From NCBI GenBank assembly GCA_030695565.1, contig JAUYRZ010000007.1, positions 35,091-99,090 on the forward strand: a DNA stretch of 64,000 bases, read 5' to 3'. Positions 42,971 through 52,096 of the stretch are shown one piece after another. The notes beneath the pieces were generated by a model, which was not told the origin of the DNA, searched no databases, and was given only the letters and a program-made list of their open reading frames with translations. Each line of letters opens with the position of its first letter. The first letter of the stretch is position 1. This DNA comes from Archangium sp. Lineage in GTDB: Bacteria; Myxococcota; Myxococcia; Myxococcales; Myxococcaceae. The position numbers and the translations under genes are program-made.

Positions 42971-43285
42971 TCAGGGAGCGAACATCTCCGACAGGGCCCG
43001 AAGTACGGCCGCGCCGGTCGATGAATCAAGTGCGCCGACACGGCGGGTCAGCCGGGTCTTGTCCACGGTGCGGAGTTGATCGACTGCCGCCACCCCGGGC
43101 TTACCGCGCAGCCGCGTCACTGGACGGAACGGATAGCTGCGCCCGGTGGTCAGCGGAACTACAACCACCGTGCTGAGGTGCCGGTTGAGCTCATCCGGCG
43201 AGACGATGACCGCTGGCCGCGTCTTGCGGATCTCGGCGCCCACCGTGGGATCGAGCGCCACCAGAAAGACCTCGAAGCGCTTCAT
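42971..43285 (-). CDS. MazF/PemK-family toxin
   Basis: MKRFEVFLVALDPTVGAEIRKTRPAVIVSPDELNRHLSTVVVVPLTTG...YPFRPVTRLRGKPGVAAVDQLRTVDKTRLTRRVG. Confidence 0.9.
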   Translation of the reverse strand: MKRFEVFLVALDPTVGAEIRKTRPAVIVSPDELNRHLSTVVVVPLTTGRSYPFRPVTRLRGKPGVAAVDQLRTVDKTRLTRRVGALDSSTGAAVLRALSEMFAP

Positions 43286-43521
43286 CACCACTCCGCATCG
43301 AAGTCGTTCGCGAAGCTCAGCAGCGCCCCGTCGTCTCCCTGTTCATGGCAGCTGCGGGCGCCCTCCGCCCATCCCGCGCGGGTGGCGTTCACCGGCTTGA
43401 GCGTGATGACGCCCTTTTGCACGCGAAGCTCGACAGCGTCCTCGAGGCCTGCTTCTTCGATCACCGCACGCGGCAGCCGGACCCCGCGCGAGTTCCCGAT
43501 CTTCACCAGTTGGATCAACAC
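43285..43521 (-). CDS. AbrB/MazE-family antitoxin
   Basis: LIQLVKIGNSRGVRLPRAVIEEAGLEDAVELRVQKGVITLKPV; start region overlaps/abuts the toxin. Confidence 0.9.
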   Translation of the reverse strand: MLIQLVKIGNSRGVRLPRAVIEEAGLEDAVELRVQKGVITLKPVNATRAGWAEGARSCHEQGDDGALLSFANDFDAEW

Positions 43522-43561
43522 GCCGTGAGTACATCGTAATTACACGGGACGGGCAAGCCGG

Positions 43562-43686
43562 TTACCCGACCGAGCAGGTTCTGGACGCCTGGATGGTCGT
43601 GCCAGCGTCGTCTCGAACCTCGAACGCCCCGTAGATGGAGAAGTACCCCCGGTTGCCGAGTGCCGGGGTCAGGTAATCGCACAGAG
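43562..43686 (-). pseudogene. 3' gene remnant between the antitoxin and repeat copy 2
   Basis: Minus strand ...CDYLTPALGNRGYFSIYGAFEVRDDAGTTIQASRTCSVG* truncated at the repeat junction. Confidence 0.4.
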
Positions 43687-43869
43687 GACACGAAGTACTT
43701 CCTGCGCAGCTCCCGTCGCTCGATGGACGGGCTGAGCGAGCAGGAGAAGGTGCGGCTCAACTCGGCGCGCTGAACCCGCCGCGGACCCAGTCGTTGGCCA
43801 CGTCGCGGTTGAACTTGTAGTTCGCCGCCACCCGGTGCTTCGCGACGATCTCGCCGGCGTCGTCGGTCG
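43687..43869. repeat. Direct repeat copy 2 (~183 bp), carrying a remnant of the thioredoxin-like gene and the intact 3' end of the minus-strand gene
   Basis: gacacgaagtacttcctgcgcagctcccg...ctcgccggcgtcgtcggtcgcgc. Confidence 0.9.
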
Positions 43870-44230
43870 CGCAGAGAACGCCGTAGGGCTCGTACTCGTC
43901 GGGCACCAGCTCGAGCGTGATGCCGTACCAGCGGCCATCCCAGGCGATGTCGAGCCGCTTCTTGAGCGCCTGATCTCGTTGGCGCGCCGAGCGGTCGAGC
44001 ACCTCGGAGGCCGTCTTCACGAACGTGGCGAAGGCGGGCTCATCGAAGGGCTTGGGGTTCTTCTTGTCTCGCCCCATCACCCACGGGCTGATGAGTGCGG
44101 GCTCGGAGAGACCGTCTTTGCGGATCTCCACGGCCCAGCCTTCGTCGCCTTCGTTGGGGATCACCCGTGCGGTCCAGCCGTTCCTGCGCCAGAGCGTGGG
44201 CTCCTTGATTTCCGCTTGTTGGTCGCTCAT
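43757..44230 (-). CDS. Hypothetical protein
   Basis: MSDQQAEIKEPTLWRRNGWTARVIPNEGDEGWAVEIRKDG...; codon-consistent ORF. Confidence 0.65.
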   Translation of the reverse strand: MSDQQAEIKEPTLWRRNGWTARVIPNEGDEGWAVEIRKDGLSEPALISPWVMGRDKKNPKPFDEPAFATFVKTASEVLDRSARQRDQALKKRLDIAWDGRWYGITLELVPDEYEPYGVLCATDDAGEIVAKHRVAANYKFNRDVANDWVRGGFSAPS

Positions 44231-44260
44231 GCCCACCCTCATACACCACTGTACCGACAT

Positions 44261-45124
44261 TCAGTGGTCTGTGGTGTGGCCAGCTTCGCACGACGGGGTG
44301 GCCAGCTGGCGATCGAGATCCTCGTCGAGCTTCGGCCACGCAAGGTCGTAGACGTGCGAAGCGACGCAGGCCTCGGGGAGTTCTTCGCCACCGCGCGACC
44401 TGCGTTGTGCGCGAGCCCGCACGGTGATCCGCAGCGTGCCCCCGTGCACGCGTGGGTCGACGAGCAGAATACCCTTGCAGCGCAGCGAAGCGCCAAGGCC
44501 GGGCGTACAGCGCGGCAACGTTCGCTCGAGTGCGGTGGCGATGGGCGCCAGCCGCTCGTACTCGCGCTCCGGAGCGTCGACCTTCACCACCTGTCGATCC
44601 GGAAAGGGGTCGAAGGGCCGCCCCCACACGAGCGCCGCTGCGCCCCCGAGCACCAACGGGACCCCCGCCGTGATGAGGTAGCCGAGCGCGAGCAGCGCGT
44701 TCGCGTTGGTGGCGCCCGTCTTCACGTGCACGGGCCGGGGCTCCGTTTCATTCGTGGCCCAGATGAGCGCCGTCCGGGTGGCGGGTGTCGACGCGGCGCC
44801 TTCGGGGTCGATGAGCGTCACCTCGGCCGTCAGTCCGTCGAGGGGTACGCGCAGGCTGTCGAACTCGACCGTCACCAGCGCCGCGCGTGTCGTGAGGGCC
44901 TCCGGCGCGCCCGGCGAAATGGTGGTGAGCTCTGCAGGCGAGAGGCGGTGCGCGCGGAGCTGCGCCCTGGCGGCGCGGACAGCGGCATCCACCACCTCGG
45001 CGTCCTGGCCGTCGGCCACCGCGCACACGGCTTCACGGTAGTGGTGGTCACGCACCAGCGAGGACAGCGACGGGCCACACGCCGTCGCCATCGTCAGCAA
45101 CACGAGGGGCAGATGCTTCACCAT
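44261..45124 (-). CDS. Hypothetical lipoprotein
   Basis: MVKHLPLVLLTMATACGPSLSSLV lipobox. Confidence 0.65.
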   Translation of the reverse strand: MVKHLPLVLLTMATACGPSLSSLVRDHHYREAVCAVADGQDAEVVDAAVRAARAQLRAHRLSPAELTTISPGAPEALTTRAALVTVEFDSLRVPLDGLTAEVTLIDPEGAASTPATRTALIWATNETEPRPVHVKTGATNANALLALGYLITAGVPLVLGGAAALVWGRPFDPFPDRQVVKVDAPEREYERLAPIATALERTLPRCTPGLGASLRCKGILLVDPRVHGGTLRITVRARAQRRSRGGEELPEACVASHVYDLAWPKLDEDLDRQLATPSCEAGHTTDH

Positions 45125-45714
45125 GCGACCAACCAACTGCCCAGGGTCAAGGCCAGGACATGGGTGACCGCGTTGGCTGACGGGAGCAGCTCCCAGGCCA
45201 CCTCGAAGGAGTAAACCCAACGCAGACCCACGGCCACGCGCAGGCCGAAGGTGGGTTCGGCCAGGCGCGCGCCTCCAATCGCCGCCAACGAGAGCACCGC
45301 GCCGGGCGTGAAGTTCCAGTCCTTCACCTGGTCGGTGGGCGTGAAGAGGAAGCTGATCCCCGCAGAGCCAAGGTGGTCTTCGGCGCCGCGGTAGGCGTAG
45401 CCGAGCTCGAAGGCGAGGACGTGATGCGGGTCACGAGCGAGCGCCAGCGCAACGCCGCCGGCCACGCGAAACCCCCAGCGTGTCGCGCCGCTGACGGCGT
45501 CGACCACGAGGCTGGGGCCGCCGTGGAAGACCCCCGTCGGCAGCACCCAGGGGAGCCGGTAATACAAGGGGCTCTGGCCGACCTCTTCGATGCTGTCAGG
45601 CGTCTGCGCGGATACCTGCGCAGCAATCAGCGCAACCAGGACAATCCAGTCGCGAGTGCGTCGGGCGCTGCGAGTCGAGAGCCTCGACACGAGAGATGGT
45701 TCACGTCTGCGCAT
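45118..45714 (-). CDS. Hypothetical outer-membrane-like protein
   Basis: DWIVLVALIAAQVSAQTPDS signal; beta-rich C-terminus; overlaps the start of the downstream gene. Confidence 0.55.
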   Translation of the reverse strand: MRRREPSLVSRLSTRSARRTRDWIVLVALIAAQVSAQTPDSIEEVGQSPLYYRLPWVLPTGVFHGGPSLVVDAVSGATRWGFRVAGGVALALARDPHHVLAFELGYAYRGAEDHLGSAGISFLFTPTDQVKDWNFTPGAVLSLAAIGGARLAEPTFGLRVAVGLRWVYSFEVAWELLPSANAVTHVLALTLGSWLVAW

Positions 45715-45761
45715 GCCAGGTGTTTAGCAATGCGTGCGCCACGGTTTCGCAAGTCAGCTGT

Positions 45762-46097
45762 TCAGCGCGAAGCCTGCATCTCGGCCAGCTGGCGATCGAG
45801 GTCCGCGCGGCGCTCCTGCTCTTCAGCCTCCATGCGCGCGGAGATCGACTCGAGCGAGTCGCGCTTCTCCCGAACCGGGCGCCCGCCTCGGCGGCCGCTG
45901 CCGAACAGCGCGCGCACCACCATCACCACCGCCGCGATGGCCAACGCCACCAGGCTCACCTTGAAGAGCGCCACGCCGACGGCGAGCGCTGCGCCCAACG
46001 CAATCAACACCAGCACGAGCGCCGGGGGCCCGAGCACTGCGACCGCGAACACGCTCAACAGCACCACCAACCAGCCAGGCATCTTGTCTGCGTTCAT
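45762..46097 (-). CDS. Small membrane protein with charged C-terminal helix
   Basis: MNADKMPGWLVVLLSVFAVAVLGPPALVLVLIALGAALAVGVALFKVSLVALAIAAVVMVVRALF...RMEAEEQERRADLDRQLAEMQASR. Confidence 0.65.
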   Translation of the reverse strand: MNADKMPGWLVVLLSVFAVAVLGPPALVLVLIALGAALAVGVALFKVSLVALAIAAVVMVVRALFGSGRRGGRPVREKRDSLESISARMEAEEQERRADLDRQLAEMQASR

Positions 46098-46299
46098 GTC
46101 TCTCAAGACGCGCGCGGCGGCGGCCGATTGCGTCCCGCCCCCGGCGTGATGGTGGGAGTAGAACGGCCCCCGCGAACGGCCAGCAAAAACACAACCCGGT
46201 GAGCGCCCGCAGCACATGTCCGTTCGAGTGCCGTGGTGGTTCGAAAGGTGACCAGTCCGCGCGTAGAGGGCGCGCTGTCTTGCTGCGTACGGTGCCGCC

Positions 46300-46749
46300 A
46301 TGCGCTGCCTGTCGTTGCTTCCCTGCCTCGCGTTGTCGGCTTGTGGAGACCAGGCCGCTCCCGCTCTCGCTGTCGTCGAACTCGCGCCGGTGATGGAAGC
46401 CGTGGTGGAAGAAACGACGCCTGCGTTCGAGGACGCCGTGCTGTCGTTGCGCGTGAAGCAGTCGACCACCGTCCGCTCGCAGCCCGACGAACGTTCGGCG
46501 CCGCTGGGTGTGCTGGCTCAAGACATGCGCGTGACGTGGCGCGGCGCCGCGACGGGCCCGTGCACGGCCATCGCGTCGTAGGCGCGTTCGGAGTTCAGGT
46601 CGTTCACCTCGCCGAGTTCGCCCGTGCCCGGAAAGCCCATCGCTCGCAAGCTGGGAAGCGTCGCCATGCGCCTCTACACGCCCGACAGCAACGAACTCGC
46701 GAGGCTGCTCACGGCAGCGCTGGAGGCAGCAGAGGGCGCCGCGCGCTGA
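46300..46749 (+). pseudogene. Lipoprotein gene interrupted by in-frame TAG at 46579-46581
   Basis: MRCLSLLPCLALSACGDQ...RVTWRGAATGPCTAIAS*ARSEFRSFTSPSSPVPGKPIARKLGSVAMRLYTPDSNELARLLTAALEAAEGAAR*, one frame throughout. Confidence 0.5.
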
Positions 46750-46815
46750 GCATCGCTCTCTCGAACCGACGGCGCGGCGCCGGTAGGTCGGGGTGAGATC
46801 GTTCTGGTGACGAGC

Positions 46816-49686
46816 TCAGAAACAATCGTTGGCTGCGGGCGAAGGGGTGAGCCGGAGCACCGCGTTGCCCTGGTCCACCGCGATCAACAGGTTACCGGCC
46901 GGGTCGATGGTCAGGCCGCGCGGGCCGGGCAGACCTCGGGCGATCCGCTCCACGGTGGGGGCGGTGTTGGCGGGGTTGGTGGTGTCGATGGCGAAGAGGT
47001 CGCCGTTGCCGTCGTCCGAGACCAGCAGGCACCCGTTGGGCAGCAACTGCACGTCCCACAGGGCGTTGAAGCCACCGTTGGTGAGGGTGAAGACCTGCGA
47101 GGTGAAAGGGAAGAGGACACCGCCCGCTGCAGTGACGGTGCTGCGCGCAGCGATCAGCTGGTTGTTGTTGCCGTCGTCCACGAAGTACTCGACTGCATCG
47201 AAGAGTCGATCGTTCGTGGTGGACCACCCGTCTCGTACGGCGAGGCCGAACTGCGGGGCGCCCACGTTGAAGGCGCCATGCGTCACGGGCGGCGTGCCCG
47301 TGGTGAAGAACCGCCGCACGCTGTTGTCGCCGTCATTGGCGACCCACAGATCGGCGTCGTGGCCCTCGGCCAAAGTCGTCGCCGACCGCCCCAGGCCGGC
47401 CGTGACGCCGATCGACACGGTGTTGGCACCGGTCGGCTCCCCCGCGAGCTTCGTGAAGATGTTCAGCCTACCGGCATTCCCGGTGACCACGCTCGCTGCG
47501 ACGGGCGAAGACGGGTTGTTGTTGATCGCCGTGACCAGCGCTGCGGCCCTGATGGCGCCGGTGGCCCCGGCCGCAGTGAAGGGGGCGCAGAAGAGCGTCG
47601 GGGTCGCGACACAGGAGGCGTTGCTGTCGAGCTCATAGGTCAGCGCCACTCCATTCTGCGTGAAGGTGAGGCGGTCGCCGTCGGTCGCGCCCGATGCGTC
47701 GACCCACCCGCGCGCAGGCAAGGCGCTCAGCACTGCAAGCCCCCGTGCGGTGCCAGCTCCGAAGTTGGTCCAGGTCTGGAGAGGGCCGGGTGCCGCCGGG
47801 TCAAAGCTGAGGACCACCCCGTTGACGGAGCGGTCGCTCAGGAAGAGCCGTTCGCCGCTGCCGCTGGGCGCTCGCACCAGGAACTCGCCGAGCACGTTCG
47901 CGGCGGCCACCTGCGCGGTCCCGCCTGAGGGCACCTTGAGCAGTTGGTTGTTGCCGCGGTTGATGATGAAGAGCGCGCCCGTGGAGTCGAACGCGAGATC
48001 CGCGGGCCGATTGAGCAAGGGGGACGCCACCGCGGTGCTCAAGACGCGCCCACCCAACGCCACTCCGGTGTTCACGTAGAAGTTCACCGCCGCCGAGTTC
48101 TGAATGTTGCCCGCGCGGTCGAGCGCCATCGCCACCAGGGGCGAGGTCTCGATGGCGTTCGAGTTGACGGTGAACCGAAAGCGGATCGTCGCGCTGGCCT
48201 GGTTGGCTGCGACGAAGACCGTGCGGGTGCGCACCGATTGGGTCGACTCGAAGAAGATGTTGTAGGCGAGCTGGGCCAACGCCGAGTTGTCAGTGGCCCT
48301 CACGTCGAAATCGACCGAGTCGCCGCTCGAGACATCGCAACCGGTGGCGACGGGCCGTGAGGCGGGCGTGCAGGGGTTGCCATTGACGGTGATGTTCGCG
48401 ATGGAGACCTGCGGCGGCGTGTTGTCGAAGTTGAGCACGGTGATGAAGACGCTGCTCGAGGTCGCCGTGGCGCCCGTGGGCTGATGCGTCGCGGTGATGG
48501 CGAAGTTGTCTTCAGCGCTGAAGGTGACGCTGGCCTGGAAGGCGCCGTTGAAGCAGCTGGTCGCGCCAGGGGTGGGGCCGGTGGTGGTGGTGCCCGTGGT
48601 GGTGAAGCTCAAGTCGCCCGCGGTCGCCGGGGTGCACTCGATGGGGTTGCCAAAGACGTCGCGGACGCGCGCGAAGAGCCTGACGGGGCTCTGGGGGCTG
48701 GTCAGCGTGGCCGAGGCCACCAGCTCCACGAAGGCGGCGGGCGCCGTGCCGACGCTCAGGTTCAGCGAGCCCTTTTGCCCGACGCCCGCGAGGTAGAACG
48801 CCAGCGTCGAGTTGCCAGCGGTGGTGGCCCGGGTGAGCTTTCCTGCCCCTGAAACACCGTCTTCCACCACGACGGCGCCCGGGGCGCTGGTGAAGGCTGA
48901 GACCGGCCCGGTGGTGACGTTGCCATACAGGTCGACCACCTCGTAGGTGTACGAAGCGTCCTGGCCCGCCACGATGGTCAGCTGCGTGCCCAGGGGCACC
49001 CACGCGAGCTTCGAGAAGGAGTGACCGCTCGCCGGGCGCACGGTAAGGGGCAGGGTGTCGCTGACTGTGCCTGAGGTGGCCTTGAGCTGAAAGACGAAGT
49101 CTGCGCTCTTCACCGCCGAGAGATCGAAGGCGACGAACTGCCGGGTGCCCGCGAGTACGCCCTGGGCCTTGGTGACCGCAGGCATCGAGCCGGGGATGGT
49201 GAAGGTCGCCGCGAGTGCGGGCGTGCTCTCGAAGCTCACGACCGCGTCGGGCATTTCGTTGCCGTATTGATCGAAGACGACGGCGATGAGCCCGACCAGT
49301 TCACCCGCCCTCGCGACGGGCGCCGTGAGCGAGAGCTTGATGTTCGAGGCTTGCGGTGACGACTGATTGACCTTCACCACCGTCGCCTCAGAAGCGTTCC
49401 CCGCTGCGTCGGTGGCCGTCACGCTCAAGGTGTTCTCGACGTCCTTCTTCAGCTCGATTTCGGCGCGCCACCGCGCGGTGAACGTGTCGGCGGTGGTGGT
49501 GACCTCCGCTGCGCCGCCTGCAAGCTTCACCGTCGCGCCGAACTCGGCCGAGCCCGTCACCGAGATCTTCAGCCTGGGGGTGGGGCTCTCGAGGGGGTCG
49601 ACCACGGGCGCCGGAGGGGGCGTGGCGTCCTTCTCGGCACAGCTCCAGAAGAACGTCAGGGTCAGCGCGAGCAGCGAAAATCTCAT
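46816..49686 (-). CDS. Large lipoprotein with Ig-like domains and NHL/beta-propeller-like C-terminal region
   Basis: MRFSLLALTLTFFWSCAEKDATPPP; SVTATDAAGNASEATVVKV; LLNRPADLAFDSTGALFIINRGNNQLLKV; RGLPGPRGLTIDPAGNLLIAVDQGNAVLRL. Confidence 0.8.
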   Translation of the reverse strand: MRFSLLALTLTFFWSCAEKDATPPPAPVVDPLESPTPRLKISVTGSAEFGATVKLAGGAAEVTTTADTFTARWRAEIELKKDVENTLSVTATDAAGNASEATVVKVNQSSPQASNIKLSLTAPVARAGELVGLIAVVFDQYGNEMPDAVVSFESTPALAATFTIPGSMPAVTKAQGVLAGTRQFVAFDLSAVKSADFVFQLKATSGTVSDTLPLTVRPASGHSFSKLAWVPLGTQLTIVAGQDASYTYEVVDLYGNVTTGPVSAFTSAPGAVVVEDGVSGAGKLTRATTAGNSTLAFYLAGVGQKGSLNLSVGTAPAAFVELVASATLTSPQSPVRLFARVRDVFGNPIECTPATAGDLSFTTTGTTTTGPTPGATSCFNGAFQASVTFSAEDNFAITATHQPTGATATSSSVFITVLNFDNTPPQVSIANITVNGNPCTPASRPVATGCDVSSGDSVDFDVRATDNSALAQLAYNIFFESTQSVRTRTVFVAANQASATIRFRFTVNSNAIETSPLVAMALDRAGNIQNSAAVNFYVNTGVALGGRVLSTAVASPLLNRPADLAFDSTGALFIINRGNNQLLKVPSGGTAQVAAANVLGEFLVRAPSGSGERLFLSDRSVNGVVLSFDPAAPGPLQTWTNFGAGTARGLAVLSALPARGWVDASGATDGDRLTFTQNGVALTYELDSNASCVATPTLFCAPFTAAGATGAIRAAALVTAINNNPSSPVAASVVTGNAGRLNIFTKLAGEPTGANTVSIGVTAGLGRSATTLAEGHDADLWVANDGDNSVRRFFTTGTPPVTHGAFNVGAPQFGLAVRDGWSTTNDRLFDAVEYFVDDGNNNQLIAARSTVTAAGGVLFPFTSQVFTLTNGGFNALWDVQLLPNGCLLVSDDGNGDLFAIDTTNPANTAPTVERIARGLPGPRGLTIDPAGNLLIAVDQGNAVLRLTPSPAANDCF

Positions 49687-49798
49687 GTGCGAAACTCCAG
49701 GGGGATGACCGGCCACGAGGACAGGTGGCGCAGGGCTGCAGGGAGCAGGCACCTGACGGCCGTGCCTTCTGGGGGCAGCCCCGGGCCACAGCTTCCCC

Positions 49799-50587
49799 AT
49801 GCACCTCCGATTGACCCGTTGGCTGACAGCTGCGCTCCTCCTGACGGCGCTCCATGCCGTTGCAGCGCCCACCAAAAAGAAGAAGGTCTCGGCCCCGCCC
49901 CCCGCGGCGAAGGTGGAGTCGGAGCTCAAATCAGCGCCCACGCTTTCACCCGTGGTGGCCGAGCCCGAAGCCCCGGCGCCGCTCAGCGCGCCCCCGCCGG
50001 TCGTTCAGCGCGAACCCGAACCTGAGCTCACGCCGTTGCCAAAGCTCGGCCGCCGCGCTGGCGTGAGCGTGCAGGCGACCGGGGGCGTGCTCGTGCCGTT
50101 CTCTTCATTGGGCGTCGGCGGCAGAGCAGAGCTGCGCGCGGCGTACTGGCTGGAAAAGCTGCCGCTGGCGTTGAGCGTGGGAGTGGCCTTCGAGCAGCAC
50201 ACCTCGCGCAGCGCCGCGCGCTTCGCCCCGCCCGCCGGGGGGTTCGATGAGGCCGCGGTCGACAATCAGACGCTGCTCCCCCTCGAGCTGAGCCTGCTCG
50301 CCGCGCTCTTTTCCGACGCCAGCAACCGGGTCCACCTGGGCGCGGGCTACGCGCTGCTGCCGGTCTGGAGCCAGACGCTCGCCCTGGGCAGCGAGGTGTT
50401 GGAGCGCGGTGTCGGGCACGAGGTCGCAGCCGAGGCGGGTTACACCCGCAGGTGGGGCGCTCTCGAGCTGACTCTCAGGCTTCGGTACTCCGTTCGCCGC
50501 ACAGCCGTGGGTGCACGCAGCGCGAGCCTCGAGCTGCCCTGGTACCAGACCTTCGGGGCGCTCGCGGGCCTGGGCTTCTGGCTTTAG
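49799..50587 (+). CDS. Hypothetical secreted protein, Pro-rich N-terminus and beta-rich C-terminus
   Basis: MHLRLTRWLTAALLLTALHAVAAPTKKKK signal; ends ...FGALAGLGFWL. Confidence 0.65.
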   Translation: MHLRLTRWLTAALLLTALHAVAAPTKKKKVSAPPPAAKVESELKSAPTLSPVVAEPEAPAPLSAPPPVVQREPEPELTPLPKLGRRAGVSVQATGGVLVPFSSLGVGGRAELRAAYWLEKLPLALSVGVAFEQHTSRSAARFAPPAGGFDEAAVDNQTLLPLELSLLAALFSDASNRVHLGAGYALLPVWSQTLALGSEVLERGVGHEVAAEAGYTRRWGALELTLRLRYSVRRTAVGARSASLELPWYQTFGALAGLGFWL

Positions 50588-50591
50588 AAAA

Positions 50592-51137
50592 TCAGCGGCA
50601 CGCGCCCCGCAGGCAGACTCCGCCCGATGGGCAGTCGGCGTTTTGAATGCAAGCCTCGCATCGCCCGATGGCCTGGTGACACCTCGGGGTCGTGCCACCG
50701 CAGTCCTCGTCGCGCAAACAGGCCACACAGCGACCGAGTGGCACGTCGCAGAACAGGCCCTCGACACAGTCGTCCGCGTCGCTGCACATCGCGCAGACAT
50801 TCGAGCGGCAGCTTCCGACGAACCCCGGGCAGTCGTTGCCATCGACACACGACTGCACGCACAGCGGCGCTGAGGGGCTGCAGAACGCGGGGCTGGTGCA
50901 CCCGATCGCCCCCCGACACGGTACGCAGCGCCGCGTGACCGGGTCGCACGCGGGGCTGGCTCCGGTGCAGTGGGAGTCGAGGACGCACTCGACGCACTCC
51001 GAGTTGGTGTCGCAGACCGACGGCGATGGGCAGCCAGCGTCGGCCCCGCACGTTCGCGAACTGCGGGGAAATACCACTGCGATGCTGCCGCAACCGCTCA
51101 GCAAGCAGACGCCGAGGACCGCTGCGAGCGACCTCAT
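50592..51137 (-). CDS. Secreted Cys-rich lipoprotein, last gene of the sigma/FecR operon
   Basis: MRSLAAVLGVCLLSGCGS; repeated CxxCxxxxDC...CDxxxxxC spacing. Confidence 0.75.
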   Translation of the reverse strand: MRSLAAVLGVCLLSGCGSIAVVFPRSSRTCGADAGCPSPSVCDTNSECVECVLDSHCTGASPACDPVTRRCVPCRGAIGCTSPAFCSPSAPLCVQSCVDGNDCPGFVGSCRSNVCAMCSDADDCVEGLFCDVPLGRCVACLRDEDCGGTTPRCHQAIGRCEACIQNADCPSGGVCLRGACR

Positions 51138-52096
51138 TGCGGCTCCAGCACCAGCTGCTCAGCGTCGGCCCGGCCGAAGCCCATGGGGAACCGCTGCAGG
51201 TATTCAGAGGCCACCTTCCGCGCCGCCGTTCGATCGGTCGCCGAGAGCCATTTCATCTTTTGAACCAATGCCGTCTCCGCCAGAGGCGAGAGCGGGTCGG
51301 CCAGCACGCCTTCGAGCTTCTTGACGGCTGCGCTGACGTCGCCCGCGCGCTGCAGGGTGAGGGCCTGCAGGTACAGCGCGTTCTGCAGGGCGAGTCGGTC
51401 CGCGTCCTTCTCGGGGCGCGGCGGTGCGGTGAGTCGATGGGTGACGATGGGTCGAATGGGCTGCGGCGTGGGCGTGGGCGTGGGCGTGGGCGGGGCCAGC
51501 GGCGCGGGCGCCGGCGCCGGATTGCAGCGCGGCCAGCGCTCTCCGGCCAGAAGCGCCGGGCCTGCGGTGATCACCACCGAGCCTTCGGTCACCTCGACCT
51601 GGGAGCGGCCGTCGCAGCCGGCACCCGGTGTGACCCGAAAGCGCCCAAGCCGCGTGGCCACCTCGGTGTCACCTGTCTCGAGAAAGAAGGCCACGTCACG
51701 CGAAATAACCTCGGCTGCGACCTCACCGCGGCGCACCACCACCCGGGCCCCGTCATCGCGCACCTGCACCGCGCTTCGAGGGCGCAGGTGGACCCGCACG
51801 CTGGCAGAGAGCTGCAGCGTGAGCGGGGCGTCACCGCTCTCCACCACCTCTGGCCGCGCCTCGACCGTGGGCCGAGCCGCGAACCACCCACCGGCCCCCA
51901 GGAGCAGGGCCAGGCTCGCTGCGAGGGCCATTCGCCAACCGGTGCCCGGGCGCGCGGGCGCCGCCACCGGCTTGCTGAGCGCCGCCTCGAGCAGCGCGAC
52001 GGTGCGCGCGCGGGCCTCGGGTGTGTCGGGGAGGTCCGTGATCTCGTCGAGGGCTGCCTTCTGAACGTGCGCCAGCAATTCGTCGTTCGTCTTCAT
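51134..52096 (-). CDS. FecR-domain protein with C-terminal helical repeats
   Basis: VESGDAPLTLQLSASVRVHLRPRSAVQVRDDGARVVVRRGEVAAEVISRDVAFFLETGDTEVATRLGRFRVTPG; one TM. Confidence 0.8.
   Translation of the reverse strand: MKTNDELLAHVQKAALDEITDLPDTPEARARTVALLEAALSKPVAAPARPGTGWRMALAASLALLLGAGGWFAARPTVEARPEVVESGDAPLTLQLSASVRVHLRPRSAVQVRDDGARVVVRRGEVAAEVISRDVAFFLETGDTEVATRLGRFRVTPGAGCDGRSQVEVTEGSVVITAGPALLAGERWPRCNPAPAPAPLAPPTPTPTPTPQPIRPIVTHRLTAPPRPEKDADRLALQNALYLQALTLQRAGDVSAAVKKLEGVLADPLSPLAETALVQKMKWLSATDRTAARKVASEYLQRFPMGFGRADAEQLVLEPQ

Noticed and set aside
46579-46581. TAG as possible pyrrolysine codon
   Set aside because: No reason to expect Pyl machinery in this lineage; nonsense mutation or sequencing error is simpler
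46807-47928. 373-aa plus-strand ORF
   Set aside because: Antisense to the large Ig/NHL lipoprotein; composition indicates shadow ORF
51461-51500. gggcgt microsatellite as regulatory/phase-variable tract
   Set aside because: Encodes a PTPTPTP linker in the FecR-domain gene; only about five short units and a 6-bp period that would not shift frame
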